Assembly: GCF_006546625.1 (NCBI RefSeq)
Contig: NZ_VIAR01000012.1
Span: forward strand, 38,273-102,272
DNA: 64,000 bases
Origin: Haloflavibacter putidus
GTDB taxonomy: Bacteria > Bacteroidota > Bacteroidia > Flavobacteriales > Flavobacteriaceae
Reading direction: 5' to 3'
Under the pieces are notes generated by a model. The model was not told the DNA's origin. It was given only the letters and a program-made list of their open reading frames with translations, and did not search any database. Within the stretch, counting starts at the first letter, position 1, and the number at the start of each line of letters is the position of its first letter. Below, one piece after another: positions 9,092 through 17,729 of the stretch. A program made the position numbers and the translations under genes.

Positions 9092-9712
9092 TTAGTTAGC
9101 TAAATCTTCAATTGCTTTTACGGTTTTAGAATCGTCTTCTCCCAAACCTTCTTTTTGGTGTTGCATAACGCCTTGTTGGTCAAACACACTAATAATATTA
9201 GAGTGCGAAAAGTCTATAGGCGAAATACTTTTGTAACTTACGGCCAAAACTGCAGCAAACTCACGAGTGTCTTCTTTTGTACCGCGTAGAAATATATACT
9301 CATCGCTATCCATTTCGTTTTCTTTCGCAAAAGCTTTAAGACGCTCTGGCGTATCTGTTTTTGGATCTATACTTACAAAAACATATTTGGTGTTTTGGTT
9401 GGCTTCGTCAGATACTTTTTTATGAATATTACGCATATCTGCTACCAACCGGGGGCAAGCGGCTTTGCAGGATGTGTAAATCATAACCATTACCAAAACA
9501 TCTCCTTTTAAATCTTCCAGCTGTATTTCTTCCCCATTTTGGTTTGTCCAAGCCGTAGGCAAGTTATAAATAGATAAACCGGGTAACTCGTCTGTGTTTT
9601 CTTCTACTTCAGGTTTTGGCGTGGTGTTCTCAGAAACATCTTTTTCTCCTTCGCTTTTACACGCAAATAGACTTAATAAAAGAACAATTAGTAAATAATT
9701 ATAAGTTTTCAT
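9092..9712 (-). CDS. SCO1/SenC-family copper chaperone, lipoprotein
   Basis: 206 residues from the ATG at 9712, a start that gives a lipoprotein signal with lipobox Cys at about 18 (LLLSLFAC). The thioredoxin-fold domain carries the SCO copper motif C82-K-A-A-C86 (IYTSCKAACPRL) and the distal His in DFSHSNIISV. SCO proteins bind Cu(I)/Cu(II) and load copper sites, classically CuA of cytochrome oxidase. Here the gene overlaps the SUMF1-like gene by 14 bases in the nirK operon and no oxidase gene is near, so loading of NirK copper sites is a reasonable inference. Confidence 0.88.
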   Translation of the reverse strand: MKTYNYLLIVLLLSLFACKSEGEKDVSENTTPKPEVEENTDELPGLSIYNLPTAWTNQNGEEIQLEDLKGDVLVMVMIYTSCKAACPRLVADMRNIHKKVSDEANQNTKYVFVSIDPKTDTPERLKAFAKENEMDSDEYIFLRGTKEDTREFAAVLAVSYKSISPIDFSHSNIISVFDQQGVMQHQKEGLGEDDSKTVKAIEDLAN

Positions 9713-10496
9713 TTTTTTCTTCTGTTGATTTGTTAATCGTTTCTGCACATCTAAATCCTAAGGTTCGCATAGCATAATTTGCTTTTATGCTTCCGCGGAA
9801 AGCGTAACGCATAAAGGCCGCATAATTCATTAAATCTGAAGAGCCGATGGCTGCACTACCGCAAAAAAGGTTGTTATCTTCATCTACATCTCGCCGAGAT
9901 TCTCCAGAGATTAAAACCGAATTAAAGTCTGAGGTCCACTCCCATACTAAACCGTGCATATCGTAAACACCCCAATAGTTTTTGAACGTACTGCCTATCT
10001 CGTTATTAAACGTAGCGGGTTTTTCGTACCAGCTTAAAATAAACTCGTTATAGGCATCTTTTATGCGGGCATCTGGCGTATTTTGATCTGCCATAGCCAC
10101 ATATTCCCATTCGTCTAAAGTTGGTAAACGTTTACCTTGGCACTCGCAATATTTTTTTGCGGCAAAATAAGATACATTAGTAACCGGAGCGTTGGGTAGT
10201 TCTTCTTCTTTAAGCTGCAAGTCATTTTTCCAGTGTCTAAGGTAATTAGAGTCTGCAAATAAAGCTTTTACATTAGATTTTCTCCACTCCGGATACTCTT
10301 CTACAAAGGCTTTAAAATCTGCATTGGTAACCGGATAAACATCTATTGCGAACCGCTCTACATCTACTTGAACGGAGTCTCTTCCGTAAAGCGGAACGTA
10401 ACTACCTTTTTCTATAACAGCCATGCTTTCCTTTTGAGCATGTGCCAAAAATGAAACAATTAAAACCAAACACCCTACTGCATTCTTGAAAAACAT
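9699..10496 (-). CDS. SUMF1/FGE-fold protein of the nirK operon, exported
   Basis: 265 residues with a probable signal peptide (MFFKNAVGCLVLIVSFLAHA). The body has SUMF1-family blocks: FAIDVYPVTNADFKAFVEEY, GKRLPTLDEWEYVAMA, YDMHGLVWEWTSDF, FRGSIK and TLGFRCAE. True formylglycine-generating enzymes have a pair of active-site cysteines spaced as CxxxxC just before the NRYR-like block; here that stretch reads YAAFMRYAFRGSIK without the pair. It is therefore unlikely to oxidise sulfatase cysteines, and no sulfatase is nearby. It lies between nirK and the SCO gene, 50 bases after nirK, so a role in NirK maturation or electron transfer in the periplasm is inferred. Confidence 0.75.
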   Translation of the reverse strand: MFFKNAVGCLVLIVSFLAHAQKESMAVIEKGSYVPLYGRDSVQVDVERFAIDVYPVTNADFKAFVEEYPEWRKSNVKALFADSNYLRHWKNDLQLKEEELPNAPVTNVSYFAAKKYCECQGKRLPTLDEWEYVAMADQNTPDARIKDAYNEFILSWYEKPATFNNEIGSTFKNYWGVYDMHGLVWEWTSDFNSVLISGESRRDVDEDNNLFCGSAAIGSSDLMNYAAFMRYAFRGSIKANYAMRTLGFRCAETINKSTEEKNENL

Positions 10497-10546
10497 GGCT
10501 TTTATAATTTATAGTTATTACTTTATTTACTTACTACTTTAATTTA

Positions 10547-12016
10547 TTATTTACGACGAGCTTTTACCATTTCTTCGGTAACCTCTGTTCCGTTGTTATC
10601 CCAGTTGTTATAAACATAGGTTAATACAGCTGCTGCTTCTCTATCGCTCAAGTTTTGAGCAGTCATCACACTGTTATAGGTGTCGCCATTAACGGTAATC
10701 TCACCAGTTTTACCGTGCAATACAATATCTATAGCACGATTCACATCGGCATTTAAATAATCTGCATTAGCCAAAGGAGGGAAAGCATTAGGTATACCTT
10801 GTCCTTCTGACTGGTGGCAAGCAAAACACGTTCTTCCGTAAACGGTTTTTCCTAATTCTAATTTCTGGTCTAACGATAATACCTTAGGTGGCTTAGATCT
10901 TTCTACCGCTTCTTCGTCTACCGGCATTTCTTGAATAGAACCACCTTCTGGTAAATAAACTCCTTCTTGAATAGTACCAGCATAAACTTTTTCGTTATCT
11001 CTTCCGGTTGCTTCTATTTGGGCCAATGCTCCTTTATTAAAGGCTCTAAATATGGAGTGATCTACCAAAATATATTCTCCTGGAGCATCTATTTTAAATT
11101 CTACAATTGCTGCTCCTCCGGCAGGAATTAAAGTAGTTTGAACATTTTCATTTATTGCGCTACCTCCTTCAATATGTACTTTGTCAAAGATTTCGCCAAT
11201 AACGTGGAAACTGGAAACCAAATTAGGCCCACCATTACCAACATATAATCGAACGGTTTCGCCAACCTTTGCCGGTAACGCATTTTCTCCGGTCATAGCG
11301 CCAACTTTCCCGTTAAATACTACATAATCTGCATCTTCCTCAATTGCTTTTTTCATATCAAAAGCTTGCAATCCTGGTTCTCCAAAATCTCCTTTTGTAT
11401 AAAAATCTCCTTGCATAATATAGTATTCCCTATCTACAGGCTCTAAACCTTCTTCTGGTTCTACCAAAATTAAACCGTACATACCGTTTGCTATGTGCAT
11501 TCCAACAGGCGCAGTTGCACAATGGTAAACGTAAAGACCGGGATTAAGTACTTTAAAAGAGAAAACAATTTCGTGTCCCGGAGCTACAAAAGAAGAAACT
11601 GCGCCACCACCCGGACCGTTTACCGCGTGTAAATCTATATTGTGTGGTAATTTATTATCTGGGTGATTTTTTAAGTGAAATTCTATCTCATCTCCAATTT
11701 TAGTTCTAATAAAACTACCGGGAACAGTGCCATCAAACGTCCAATATACATATTCTACTCCGTCTGTCATTGTGCCGGTTTCTTCCAAAATTTCCATATC
11801 CACGACCAAACGTTTTGCTTTCCTATCTGCCGTTGGTTTTGGTACATTTGGTGGAGCAGTTAATTCTGCCTGCATTTCTAAATCTACTTTTATGTCTTCT
11901 GGATTTGTATAAGACTTATCATTGGATTTATCCGATTTACAAGCTACTGTAAATGCGATAAAAGAAAAAAGCATAATAGCTTTAAAAGGTGTGCTGAAAA
12001 TTTTTGGTGTGCCCAT
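10547..12016 (-). CDS. nirK: Copper nitrite reductase with fused C-terminal cytochrome c
   Basis: 489 residues from the ATG at 12016; a TTG three codons upstream is less likely. A lipobox Cys near residue 26 (IAFTVAC) predicts a lipoprotein on the periplasmic side. Two cupredoxin domains follow. Candidate copper ligands in the first are H125 and H130 (PHNIDLHAV), H165-C166 (YVYHCATAPVG), H174 and M179 (MHIANGM); further His residues occur in SSFHVIGEIF and ILVDHSIFRAFNKG. The C-terminal 100 residues are a class I cytochrome c with C397-F-A-C400-H401 and a Met-containing segment. NirK reduces nitrite to nitric oxide in denitrification; the fused heme domain probably delivers electrons internally. 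It is first in an operon with the SUMF1-like and SCO genes. Confidence 0.93.
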   Translation of the reverse strand: MGTPKIFSTPFKAIMLFSFIAFTVACKSDKSNDKSYTNPEDIKVDLEMQAELTAPPNVPKPTADRKAKRLVVDMEILEETGTMTDGVEYVYWTFDGTVPGSFIRTKIGDEIEFHLKNHPDNKLPHNIDLHAVNGPGGGAVSSFVAPGHEIVFSFKVLNPGLYVYHCATAPVGMHIANGMYGLILVEPEEGLEPVDREYYIMQGDFYTKGDFGEPGLQAFDMKKAIEEDADYVVFNGKVGAMTGENALPAKVGETVRLYVGNGGPNLVSSFHVIGEIFDKVHIEGGSAINENVQTTLIPAGGAAIVEFKIDAPGEYILVDHSIFRAFNKGALAQIEATGRDNEKVYAGTIQEGVYLPEGGSIQEMPVDEEAVERSKPPKVLSLDQKLELGKTVYGRTCFACHQSEGQGIPNAFPPLANADYLNADVNRAIDIVLHGKTGEITVNGDTYNSVMTAQNLSDREAAAVLTYVYNNWDNNGTEVTEEMVKARRK

Positions 12017-12052
12017 ATTTAACAATTTATTGGTTAATTTAAAATACTAGTA

Positions 12053-12060
12053 CAAATATA
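12053..12060 (-). promoter_or_regulatory. -7 box of nirK
   Basis: Read on the minus strand the sequence is TATATTTG, an exact TAnnTTTG match, 36 bases before the nirK ATG. No TTG stands at the normal -33 distance; a palindrome lies there instead, which suggests regulator-dependent transcription. Confidence 0.6.
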
Positions 12061-12064
12061 ATAG

Positions 12065-12076
12065 GACAATATTGTC
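12065..12076. promoter_or_regulatory. Palindromic operator candidate upstream of nirK
   Basis: GACAATATTGTC is a perfect 12-base palindrome immediately upstream of the nirK -7 box. A further half-site ATTGTC occurs at 12089-12094, 18 bases from the ATTGTC half at 12071-12076. Its position between -7 and -33 suits an operator for a nitric oxide, nitrite or oxygen responsive regulator. The regulator is not in the window, and the sequence is not the classical FNR TTGAT-N4-ATCAA box. Confidence 0.5.
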
Positions 12077-12189
12077 TGAATTATGAGGATTGTCATATAT
12101 GCTACATTTAATAACATTTTTTGATAGTAACTTACCTTCTCAAAATCCGTCGTTTTTAAAACAAAAATCCTACCTTTACTTTCAAAAAA

Positions 12190-13071
12190 ATGGAATATAC
12201 AAAATCTTTATTGCAAAACAATGCCCTAAAATCTAAAAACATCGTGGTAACCGGGGGTGGTAGCGGCTTAGGCAAGGCTATGACGCGGTATTTTTTAGAA
12301 TTAGGAGCCAAGGTGGTAATTACCTCTCGCAATTTAGAAAAATTGCAAAAAGCGGCTAAAGAACTAGAAGAAGCTACCGGCGGAAAATGTTTTCCCATTG
12401 CTTGTGACGTTAGAAATTACGACGAAGTTGAAAAAATGCGTGATCAAGCAATAGAGCAAATGGGTAGTGTAGATGTTTTATTGAATAATGCTGCGGGTAA
12501 TTTTATTTTTCCCACAGAAAGACTATCGGCTAATGCTTTTGATACAATTATAGATATTGTTTTAAAAGGCAGTAAGAATTGCACCTTGGCATTTGGCAAA
12601 CATTGGATAGACCAGAAAGAAGAAAACAAAACTGTGTTAAACATTGTAACCACCTATGCTTGGACGGGTTCTGCTTATGTAGTGCCTTCTGCCACAGCAA
12701 AAGCCGGGGTTTTGGCTTTAACCAGAAGTTTAGCGGTAGAATGGGCAAAATACGGGATACGTTTTAATGCTATTGCACCAGGGCCATTTCCTACCAAAGG
12801 CGCTTGGGATAGACTTTTACCGGGAGATTTAAAAGATAAATTTGATTTGGCCAAAAAAGTTCCGTTACAACGGGTGGGAGAACACCAAGAACTGGCCAAC
12901 TTAGCAGCCTATTTAATTTCTGACTTTGCCGCTTATATTAACGGAGAAGTAATTACCATAGACGGCGGCGAATGGTTAAAAGGCGCCGGACAGTTTAATA
13001 TGCTCGAAGATTTACCAGAAGAAATGTGGGATGAGCTGGAAGAAATGGTTAAAAATAGAAGAAAAAAATAA
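12190..13071 (+). CDS. SDR oxidoreductase, 2,4-dienoyl-CoA reductase-like
   Basis: 293 residues with a Rossmann NAD(P)-binding motif TGGGSGLGKAM near residues 19-29 and the NNAAGNF block. Like eukaryotic-type 2,4-dienoyl-CoA reductases, it lacks the standard YxxxK pair. It instead has TTYAWTGSAY followed by VPSATAKAG, placing a Tyr and a Lys as the likely catalytic pair, then FNAIAPGP. The probable role is NADPH-dependent reduction of 2,4-dienoyl-CoA intermediates in beta-oxidation of unsaturated fatty acids. It is divergent from nirK and precedes parA by 81 bases. Another SDR activity cannot be excluded. Confidence 0.8.
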   Translation: MEYTKSLLQNNALKSKNIVVTGGGSGLGKAMTRYFLELGAKVVITSRNLEKLQKAAKELEEATGGKCFPIACDVRNYDEVEKMRDQAIEQMGSVDVLLNNAAGNFIFPTERLSANAFDTIIDIVLKGSKNCTLAFGKHWIDQKEENKTVLNIVTTYAWTGSAYVVPSATAKAGVLALTRSLAVEWAKYGIRFNAIAPGPFPTKGAWDRLLPGDLKDKFDLAKKVPLQRVGEHQELANLAAYLISDFAAYINGEVITIDGGEWLKGAGQFNMLEDLPEEMWDELEEMVKNRRKK

Positions 13072-13152
13072 GTTGATAAAGCTGTTGATAAATTGGGTTT
13101 TCAATTGGAATAATTAATTGTATTTTTACTCTCAAAAATTTAATCAAGCTTA

Positions 13153-13917
13153 ATGGGTAAAATCATTGCAATTGCTAATCAAAAAGGGGGGGTAGGAAAA
13201 ACAACTACTTCCGTAAACCTGGCCGCATCCTTAGGGGTTTTAGAAAAGAAAGTTTTATTAATAGACGCAGATCCGCAGGCCAATGCAACGTCCGGGTTGG
13301 GAATTGATGTGGAAAATGTAGAATTTGGCACCTACCAATTACTGGAGCATACCCAAAAAGCAAAAGACGCTATTCTCTCTACAAATTCTCCCAATGTAGA
13401 TATAATTCCTGCACATATAGATTTGGTAGCCATAGAAATTGAGTTGGTAGACCAAGATAAACGCGAGTCTATGTTGCGCAATGCTGTACAAGAATTAAGA
13501 GATTTGTACGATTATATTTTGATAGATTGCGCGCCGTCTTTAGGTTTGCTTACCTTAAATGCACTTACTGCCGCAGACTCGGTTGTAATACCTATACAAT
13601 GCGAATATTTTGCGTTAGAAGGTTTAGGAAAACTTTTAAATACCATTAAAAGTGTGCAAAAGTTACATAACCAAAAATTAAATATAGAAGGTTTGTTGCT
13701 TACGATGTACGACTCTAGGTTACGCCTTTCTAACCAAGTAGTAGACGAAGTTAAAAAACACTTTGACCAAATGGTTTTTGAAACCATTATACAACGTAAT
13801 GTAAGGTTAAGCGAAGCGCCAAGTTATGGAGAAAGCATTATTAATTATGATGCAGCAAGTAGAGGAGCTAGCAATTATCTAAGTTTGGCAGAAGAAATTA
13901 TCAAGAAAAATAAGTAG
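13153..13917 (+). CDS. parA: Chromosome partitioning ATPase ParA/Soj
   Basis: 254 residues, the usual size of chromosomal Soj. The deviant Walker A motif KGGVGKTT occurs at about residues 11-18, Walker A' at DADPQANAT, and the Walker B region at YILIDCAPSLGLLTLNAL. ParA binds DNA non-specifically as an ATP dimer and moves ParB-parS complexes during segregation. ParB starts five bases downstream. A run of seven G (about 13186-13192) encodes the start of Walker A. Two direct repeats GTTGATAAA lie just upstream at 13072-13080 and 13084-13092. Confidence 0.95.
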   Translation: MGKIIAIANQKGGVGKTTTSVNLAASLGVLEKKVLLIDADPQANATSGLGIDVENVEFGTYQLLEHTQKAKDAILSTNSPNVDIIPAHIDLVAIEIELVDQDKRESMLRNAVQELRDLYDYILIDCAPSLGLLTLNALTAADSVVIPIQCEYFALEGLGKLLNTIKSVQKLHNQKLNIEGLLLTMYDSRLRLSNQVVDEVKKHFDQMVFETIIQRNVRLSEAPSYGESIINYDAASRGASNYLSLAEEIIKKNK

Positions 13918-13922
13918 GAATT

Positions 13923-14825
13923 ATGGCGAAGGCAACAAAAAAACAAGCATTGGGTCGCGGATTATCGGCTTTACTGAAAGATCCCGACAACGACATACAA
14001 TCTGCCAAAGATAAAAACGCCGATAAAGTAGTAGGCAATATTGTAGAACTAGAAATTGAAGCAATAGAAGTTAATCCGTTTCAGCCGCGTACCAGTTTTA
14101 ATGAAGAAGCTTTACAAGAACTAGCTTCGTCTATAAAAGAACTTGGCGTTATACAACCAATTACCGTACGGAAAATAGATTTTAACAAGTATCAATTAGT
14201 ATCGGGAGAGCGGCGTTACCGCGCTTCTAAGTTGGTTGGCCTTAAAACTATTCCGGCTTATATTCGTATTGCTAACGACCAAGAATCGTTAGAAATGGCT
14301 TTGGTAGAAAACATTCAGCGCCAAGATTTAGACCCTATAGAAATTGCTTTATCGTACCAACGCTTGTTAGACGAAATAGATTTGACCCAAGAACAAATGA
14401 GCGAACGTATAGGCAAAAATCGCTCTACAATTGCTAATTATTTAAGACTTTTAAAACTAGACCCCATCATACAAACCGGTATGCGAGATGGATTTTTAAG
14501 TATGGGTCACGGTCGTGCACTTATTAATATAGAAAATTTAAAAGATCAACTTAACGTTTACGAAAAAGTTATTGCCAACGCACTTTCTGTTCGGGAAACC
14601 GAAAAACTAGTGCGCACTTTACAACAAAAAAAAGAGGCTCCTAAAAAAGAAACTTCTTCTACCAATACCAAAACTTTTAATAAAGCACAAAAAGATTTTT
14701 CTAAGTACTTTGGGGCCAAAGTAGATGTGAAAGTAAATAAAAAAGGAAATGGAAAAGTGATTATTCCGTTTTCTTCGGAAGAGGATTTTAGACGCTTAAA
14801 AAATTTGATTGAAGGTGAACAATAA
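13923..14825 (+). CDS. parB: Chromosome partitioning protein ParB/Spo0J
   Basis: 300 residues. The ParB/Srx CTPase domain contains NPFQPRTSFNEEALQELA and the GERRYRA motif, followed by the ENIQRQDLDPIE block and a helix-turn-helix (LTQEQMSERIGKNRSTIANY) that recognises parS. The C-terminal dimerisation domain follows a Lys-rich linker. ParB loads on parS, spreads by CTP-dependent clamping and recruits SMC. It is coupled to parA, and its 3' end overlaps the next gene by 11 bases. I did not find an obvious parS-like 16-mer in the window. Confidence 0.94.
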   Translation: MAKATKKQALGRGLSALLKDPDNDIQSAKDKNADKVVGNIVELEIEAIEVNPFQPRTSFNEEALQELASSIKELGVIQPITVRKIDFNKYQLVSGERRYRASKLVGLKTIPAYIRIANDQESLEMALVENIQRQDLDPIEIALSYQRLLDEIDLTQEQMSERIGKNRSTIANYLRLLKLDPIIQTGMRDGFLSMGHGRALINIENLKDQLNVYEKVIANALSVRETEKLVRTLQQKKEAPKKETSSTNTKTFNKAQKDFSKYFGAKVDVKVNKKGNGKVIIPFSSEEDFRRLKNLIEGEQ

Positions 14826-15393
14826 GCTGCTACCATTTATTTTATCACTTGTTTTCTGTTGCTCTTTGCTTGCACAAGAACGGGACACGTTAACGGTTAA
14901 AAACCGAAACAGTATACCTTCCGAAAAACTTCAGCAAAAAGAAGTCTACAACCCATTATCTCCTGCAAAAGCTGCATTTTATTCGGCTGTTTTACCCGGC
15001 TTAGGACAAGCTTATAATGGTAGTTACTGGAAAATACCTTTGGTATATGGCGCTTTGGGAGCAGGAGTTTACTTTATTGTAGACAATAATAACGAGTATC
15101 ACCGTTACCGCGATGCTTATAAGCGCAGATTGGCTGGTTACGAAGACGACGAATTTATGGGAGTTTTATCTACCAAATCTCTAATAGAAGCACAAAAGCA
15201 ATTTAGGCGCAACAAAGAATTGTCTATGCTTATTACAGTAGGCATATATGTGCTTAATATTATTGAAGCAAATGTAGATGCACACTTAAGTCAGTTTAAC
15301 GTAAGTGAAGATTTATCGTTTGAACCAAATATGGAGTTTGACGAAATTTCCGGCAGCGCTAACTACGGTTTAGTATTTAAATTAAAATTATAA
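14815..15393 (+). CDS. DUF5683 membrane-associated protein
   Basis: 192 residues from a GTG at 14815 (MNNKLLPFIL...), which overlaps the end of parB; a TTG six bases upstream is possible but weaker. A signal peptide ends near FCCSLLAQ. The motif SPAKAAFYSAVLPGLGQAYNG, then WKIPLVYGALGAGVYFI, is the Bacteroidota DUF5683 hallmark: one or two hydrophobic segments with a conserved PGLGQ turn. Its place between parB and dapB is conserved in Flavobacteriia. Function is unknown. Confidence 0.8.
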   Translation: MNNKLLPFILSLVFCCSLLAQERDTLTVKNRNSIPSEKLQQKEVYNPLSPAKAAFYSAVLPGLGQAYNGSYWKIPLVYGALGAGVYFIVDNNNEYHRYRDAYKRRLAGYEDDEFMGVLSTKSLIEAQKQFRRNKELSMLITVGIYVLNIIEANVDAHLSQFNVSEDLSFEPNMEFDEISGSANYGLVFKLKL

Positions 15394-15398
15394 ATAAG

Positions 15399-16118
15399 AT
15401 GAATATTGCAATTCTGGGCTACGGCAAAATGGGAAAAACAATAGAAAAGATTGCAATAGACCGAGGTCATACAATTGTTTGCCGTTTAGACAACACTCCC
15501 AAAAAAGAAGATTTGGCCAAAGCAGATTGCGCTATAGAGTTTAGCGTTCCAGAAGCAGCTTTTGCCAATCTAAAAGCCTGTTTTAAAAACGCAGTACCGG
15601 CGGTTTCTGGTACAACAGGTTGGCTAGACAATTATGAAGAAGCCACAAAACTTTGTGAAGAGAATGAAACCGGCTTTATCTACGCTTCTAACTTTAGTTT
15701 AGGAGTTAATCTATTTTTTCATCTAAATAAGCAACTTGCCAAAATGATGAAAAATTTTGAGCAATATAATCCGGGTATAGAAGAAACGCATCATACCCAA
15801 AAAGCAGATAAACCAAGCGGTACTGCTATTAGCTTAGCGGAAGATATTATGGCAGAAACCAATCTCAAAAATTGGAAATTGTATGAAAAAATGCCACAAA
15901 AAACCCAAGAAAACTTACCGGTTGTGGCTAAACGCGAGCCAGATGTTTTTGGTGTTCATACGGTAGCTTACCACTCTCAATTAGACACAATAGAAATTAA
16001 ACACGAAGCACATTCTCGAGAAGGCTTTGCTTTGGGCGCAGTTATTGCTGCCGAATATTTAAAGGACAAAAAAGGTATTTATACGATGAAAGACGTTTTG
16101 GGGTTGCAAGAACTCTAA
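15399..16118 (+). CDS. dapB: 4-hydroxy-tetrahydrodipicolinate reductase
   Basis: 239 residues. The N-terminal dinucleotide-binding motif is GYGKMGKTI near residue 6. The substrate-binding block EETHHTQKADKPSGTA contains the conserved His and the KxxSGT signature of DapB, and NFSLGVNLFF is also typical. The enzyme reduces hydroxy-tetrahydrodipicolinate with NAD(P)H in the diaminopimelate/lysine pathway, supplying peptidoglycan precursors. It begins five bases after the DUF5683 gene and precedes lepB by 32 bases. Confidence 0.95.
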   Translation: MNIAILGYGKMGKTIEKIAIDRGHTIVCRLDNTPKKEDLAKADCAIEFSVPEAAFANLKACFKNAVPAVSGTTGWLDNYEEATKLCEENETGFIYASNFSLGVNLFFHLNKQLAKMMKNFEQYNPGIEETHHTQKADKPSGTAISLAEDIMAETNLKNWKLYEKMPQKTQENLPVVAKREPDVFGVHTVAYHSQLDTIEIKHEAHSREGFALGAVIAAEYLKDKKGIYTMKDVLGLQEL

Positions 16119-16150
16119 GCCATAAAACATCACGATAAAAATAAATTAGC

Positions 16151-17725
16151 ATGACAATCACACAATGGATTATATTTTTCTTCCTAATTCAAGTTATTCA
16201 TTTTTTAGGAACTTGGAAACTCTATAAAAAAGCAGGCAGAAAACCTTGGGAAGCAATAATTCCCGTATACAATGCGGTAGTTTTAATGAAAATTATAAAC
16301 AGACCGTGGTGGTGGACAATCTTACTCTTTGTACCTATTGTAAACCTTATTATGTTTCCGGTTATTTGGGTAGAAACTGCTCGTAGTTTTGGCAAACATA
16401 AAGTTATAGATACCTGGTTAGCCGTTTTATCGCTTGGGTTTTATTTATATTATTTAAATTATACTACAGAAGTAAATTATATAGAAGACAGAAGCTTAAA
16501 GCCTCGCACAGAAGTTGGCGAGTGGGTAAGCTCTATTTTATTTGCTGTGGTTGCTGCAACTATTGTACATACTTATTTTGTTCAGCCTTTTACTATTCCT
16601 ACTTCCTCATTAGAAAAAACACTTTTAGTAGGCGATTTTCTTTTTGTAAGTAAATTAAATTATGGCGCGCGTACACCACAAACAACGGTAGCATTTCCAA
16701 TGGTGCACGATACAATACCTATTATCAATACAAAATCTTATACCAATTGGCCGCAACTCCCCTACTTTAGACTTCCCGGTTTTGAAGAGGTAGAACGCAA
16801 CGATATTGTGGTATTTAATTGGCCGGTAGATACCGTACAGAAGTTTTTTGACAAATCTGGAAAAGGTTTTATAAAACCTATAGACAAAAAATCTAATTAT
16901 GTAAAACGTGCTGTAGGTTTACCCGGCGATTCTCTTTCTATTAAAGATGGTAAAATACACATAAACAACCAACAATTGGAACTTCCCGAAAGGGCAAAAC
17001 CACAATATTCTTATATTGTAGAAGGCAAAGGCCAAGGTTTTGATTTAAGATATTTGTATAAAAGGTACGATATTACAGGAGCAGTTGGCTGGGCAAATAA
17101 AGAAAACCGACAGTATTATTTTAGCGCGTTGAGTGATGAAGCTGTAAAAAACTTTAAGAGCCACCCTAATGTAAAATCTATTACTCGGGTTATCAATCCA
17201 GAAGGAAATAGAGAAGCGCAAATTTTTCCTAGTAGTAAACTCGTTAATTGGAATGCAGATAATTTTGGATCTTTATACATTCCGCAGCAAGGAAAATCTG
17301 TTAAAATAACTATAGAAACCCTTCCATTCTACCGTCGAATAATTGAAGTTTATGAAGGTAGGGAAATGAATATTGACAATGAGATTAATGTTGAGGGAAA
17401 TCAAGTACTACTTAACGGAAAATCTCTGGAACAATATACATTTAAACAAAATTATTACTTTATGATGGGAGATAACCGTCATAATAGTGAAGATAGCAGA
17501 TATTGGGGTTATGTGCCGGAAAATCATATTGTAGGAAAACCCGTTTTTATCTGGATGAGTTGGGATAGCAATGGCGAAGGCTTTTTTGATAAAATACGTT
17601 GGGAACGTCTGTTTACAACGGTTGGCGGCGAAGGCAAGCCGGTTTCCTATTTCTTTTATTTCCTTATTGCAGTAGTTATTGCTATTGCTTTTAGCTTCTT
17701 TAAAAAACGTAGAAAAAAAGAATAA
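16151..17725 (+). CDS. lepB: Signal peptidase I with N-terminal DUF5684-like membrane domain
   Basis: 524 residues, much longer than a minimal signal peptidase I. Residues of about 1-120 form several membrane spans with KKAGRKPWEAIIPVYNAVVL, typical of the DUF5684 family. Catalytic S153 lies in PTSSLEKTL and the general base K252 in NYVKRAVGLPGDS. A long insert of roughly 150 residues separates these from the C-terminal box MGDNRHNSEDSRYWGYVP. A last membrane span and a KKRRKKE tail close the protein. It cleaves signal peptides at the outer face of the inner membrane. The downstream WbqC-like gene begins four bases after the stop. Confidence 0.92.
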   Translation: MTITQWIIFFFLIQVIHFLGTWKLYKKAGRKPWEAIIPVYNAVVLMKIINRPWWWTILLFVPIVNLIMFPVIWVETARSFGKHKVIDTWLAVLSLGFYLYYLNYTTEVNYIEDRSLKPRTEVGEWVSSILFAVVAATIVHTYFVQPFTIPTSSLEKTLLVGDFLFVSKLNYGARTPQTTVAFPMVHDTIPIINTKSYTNWPQLPYFRLPGFEEVERNDIVVFNWPVDTVQKFFDKSGKGFIKPIDKKSNYVKRAVGLPGDSLSIKDGKIHINNQQLELPERAKPQYSYIVEGKGQGFDLRYLYKRYDITGAVGWANKENRQYYFSALSDEAVKNFKSHPNVKSITRVINPEGNREAQIFPSSKLVNWNADNFGSLYIPQQGKSVKITIETLPFYRRIIEVYEGREMNIDNEINVEGNQVLLNGKSLEQYTFKQNYYFMMGDNRHNSEDSRYWGYVPENHIVGKPVFIWMSWDSNGEGFFDKIRWERLFTTVGGEGKPVSYFFYFLIAVVIAIAFSFFKKRRKKE

Positions 17726-17729
17726 AATA

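Noticed and set aside
9699..10496. Calling the SUMF1-like gene a sulfatase-activating formylglycine-generating enzyme
   Set aside because: The catalytic Cys pair is absent and no sulfatase lies nearby.
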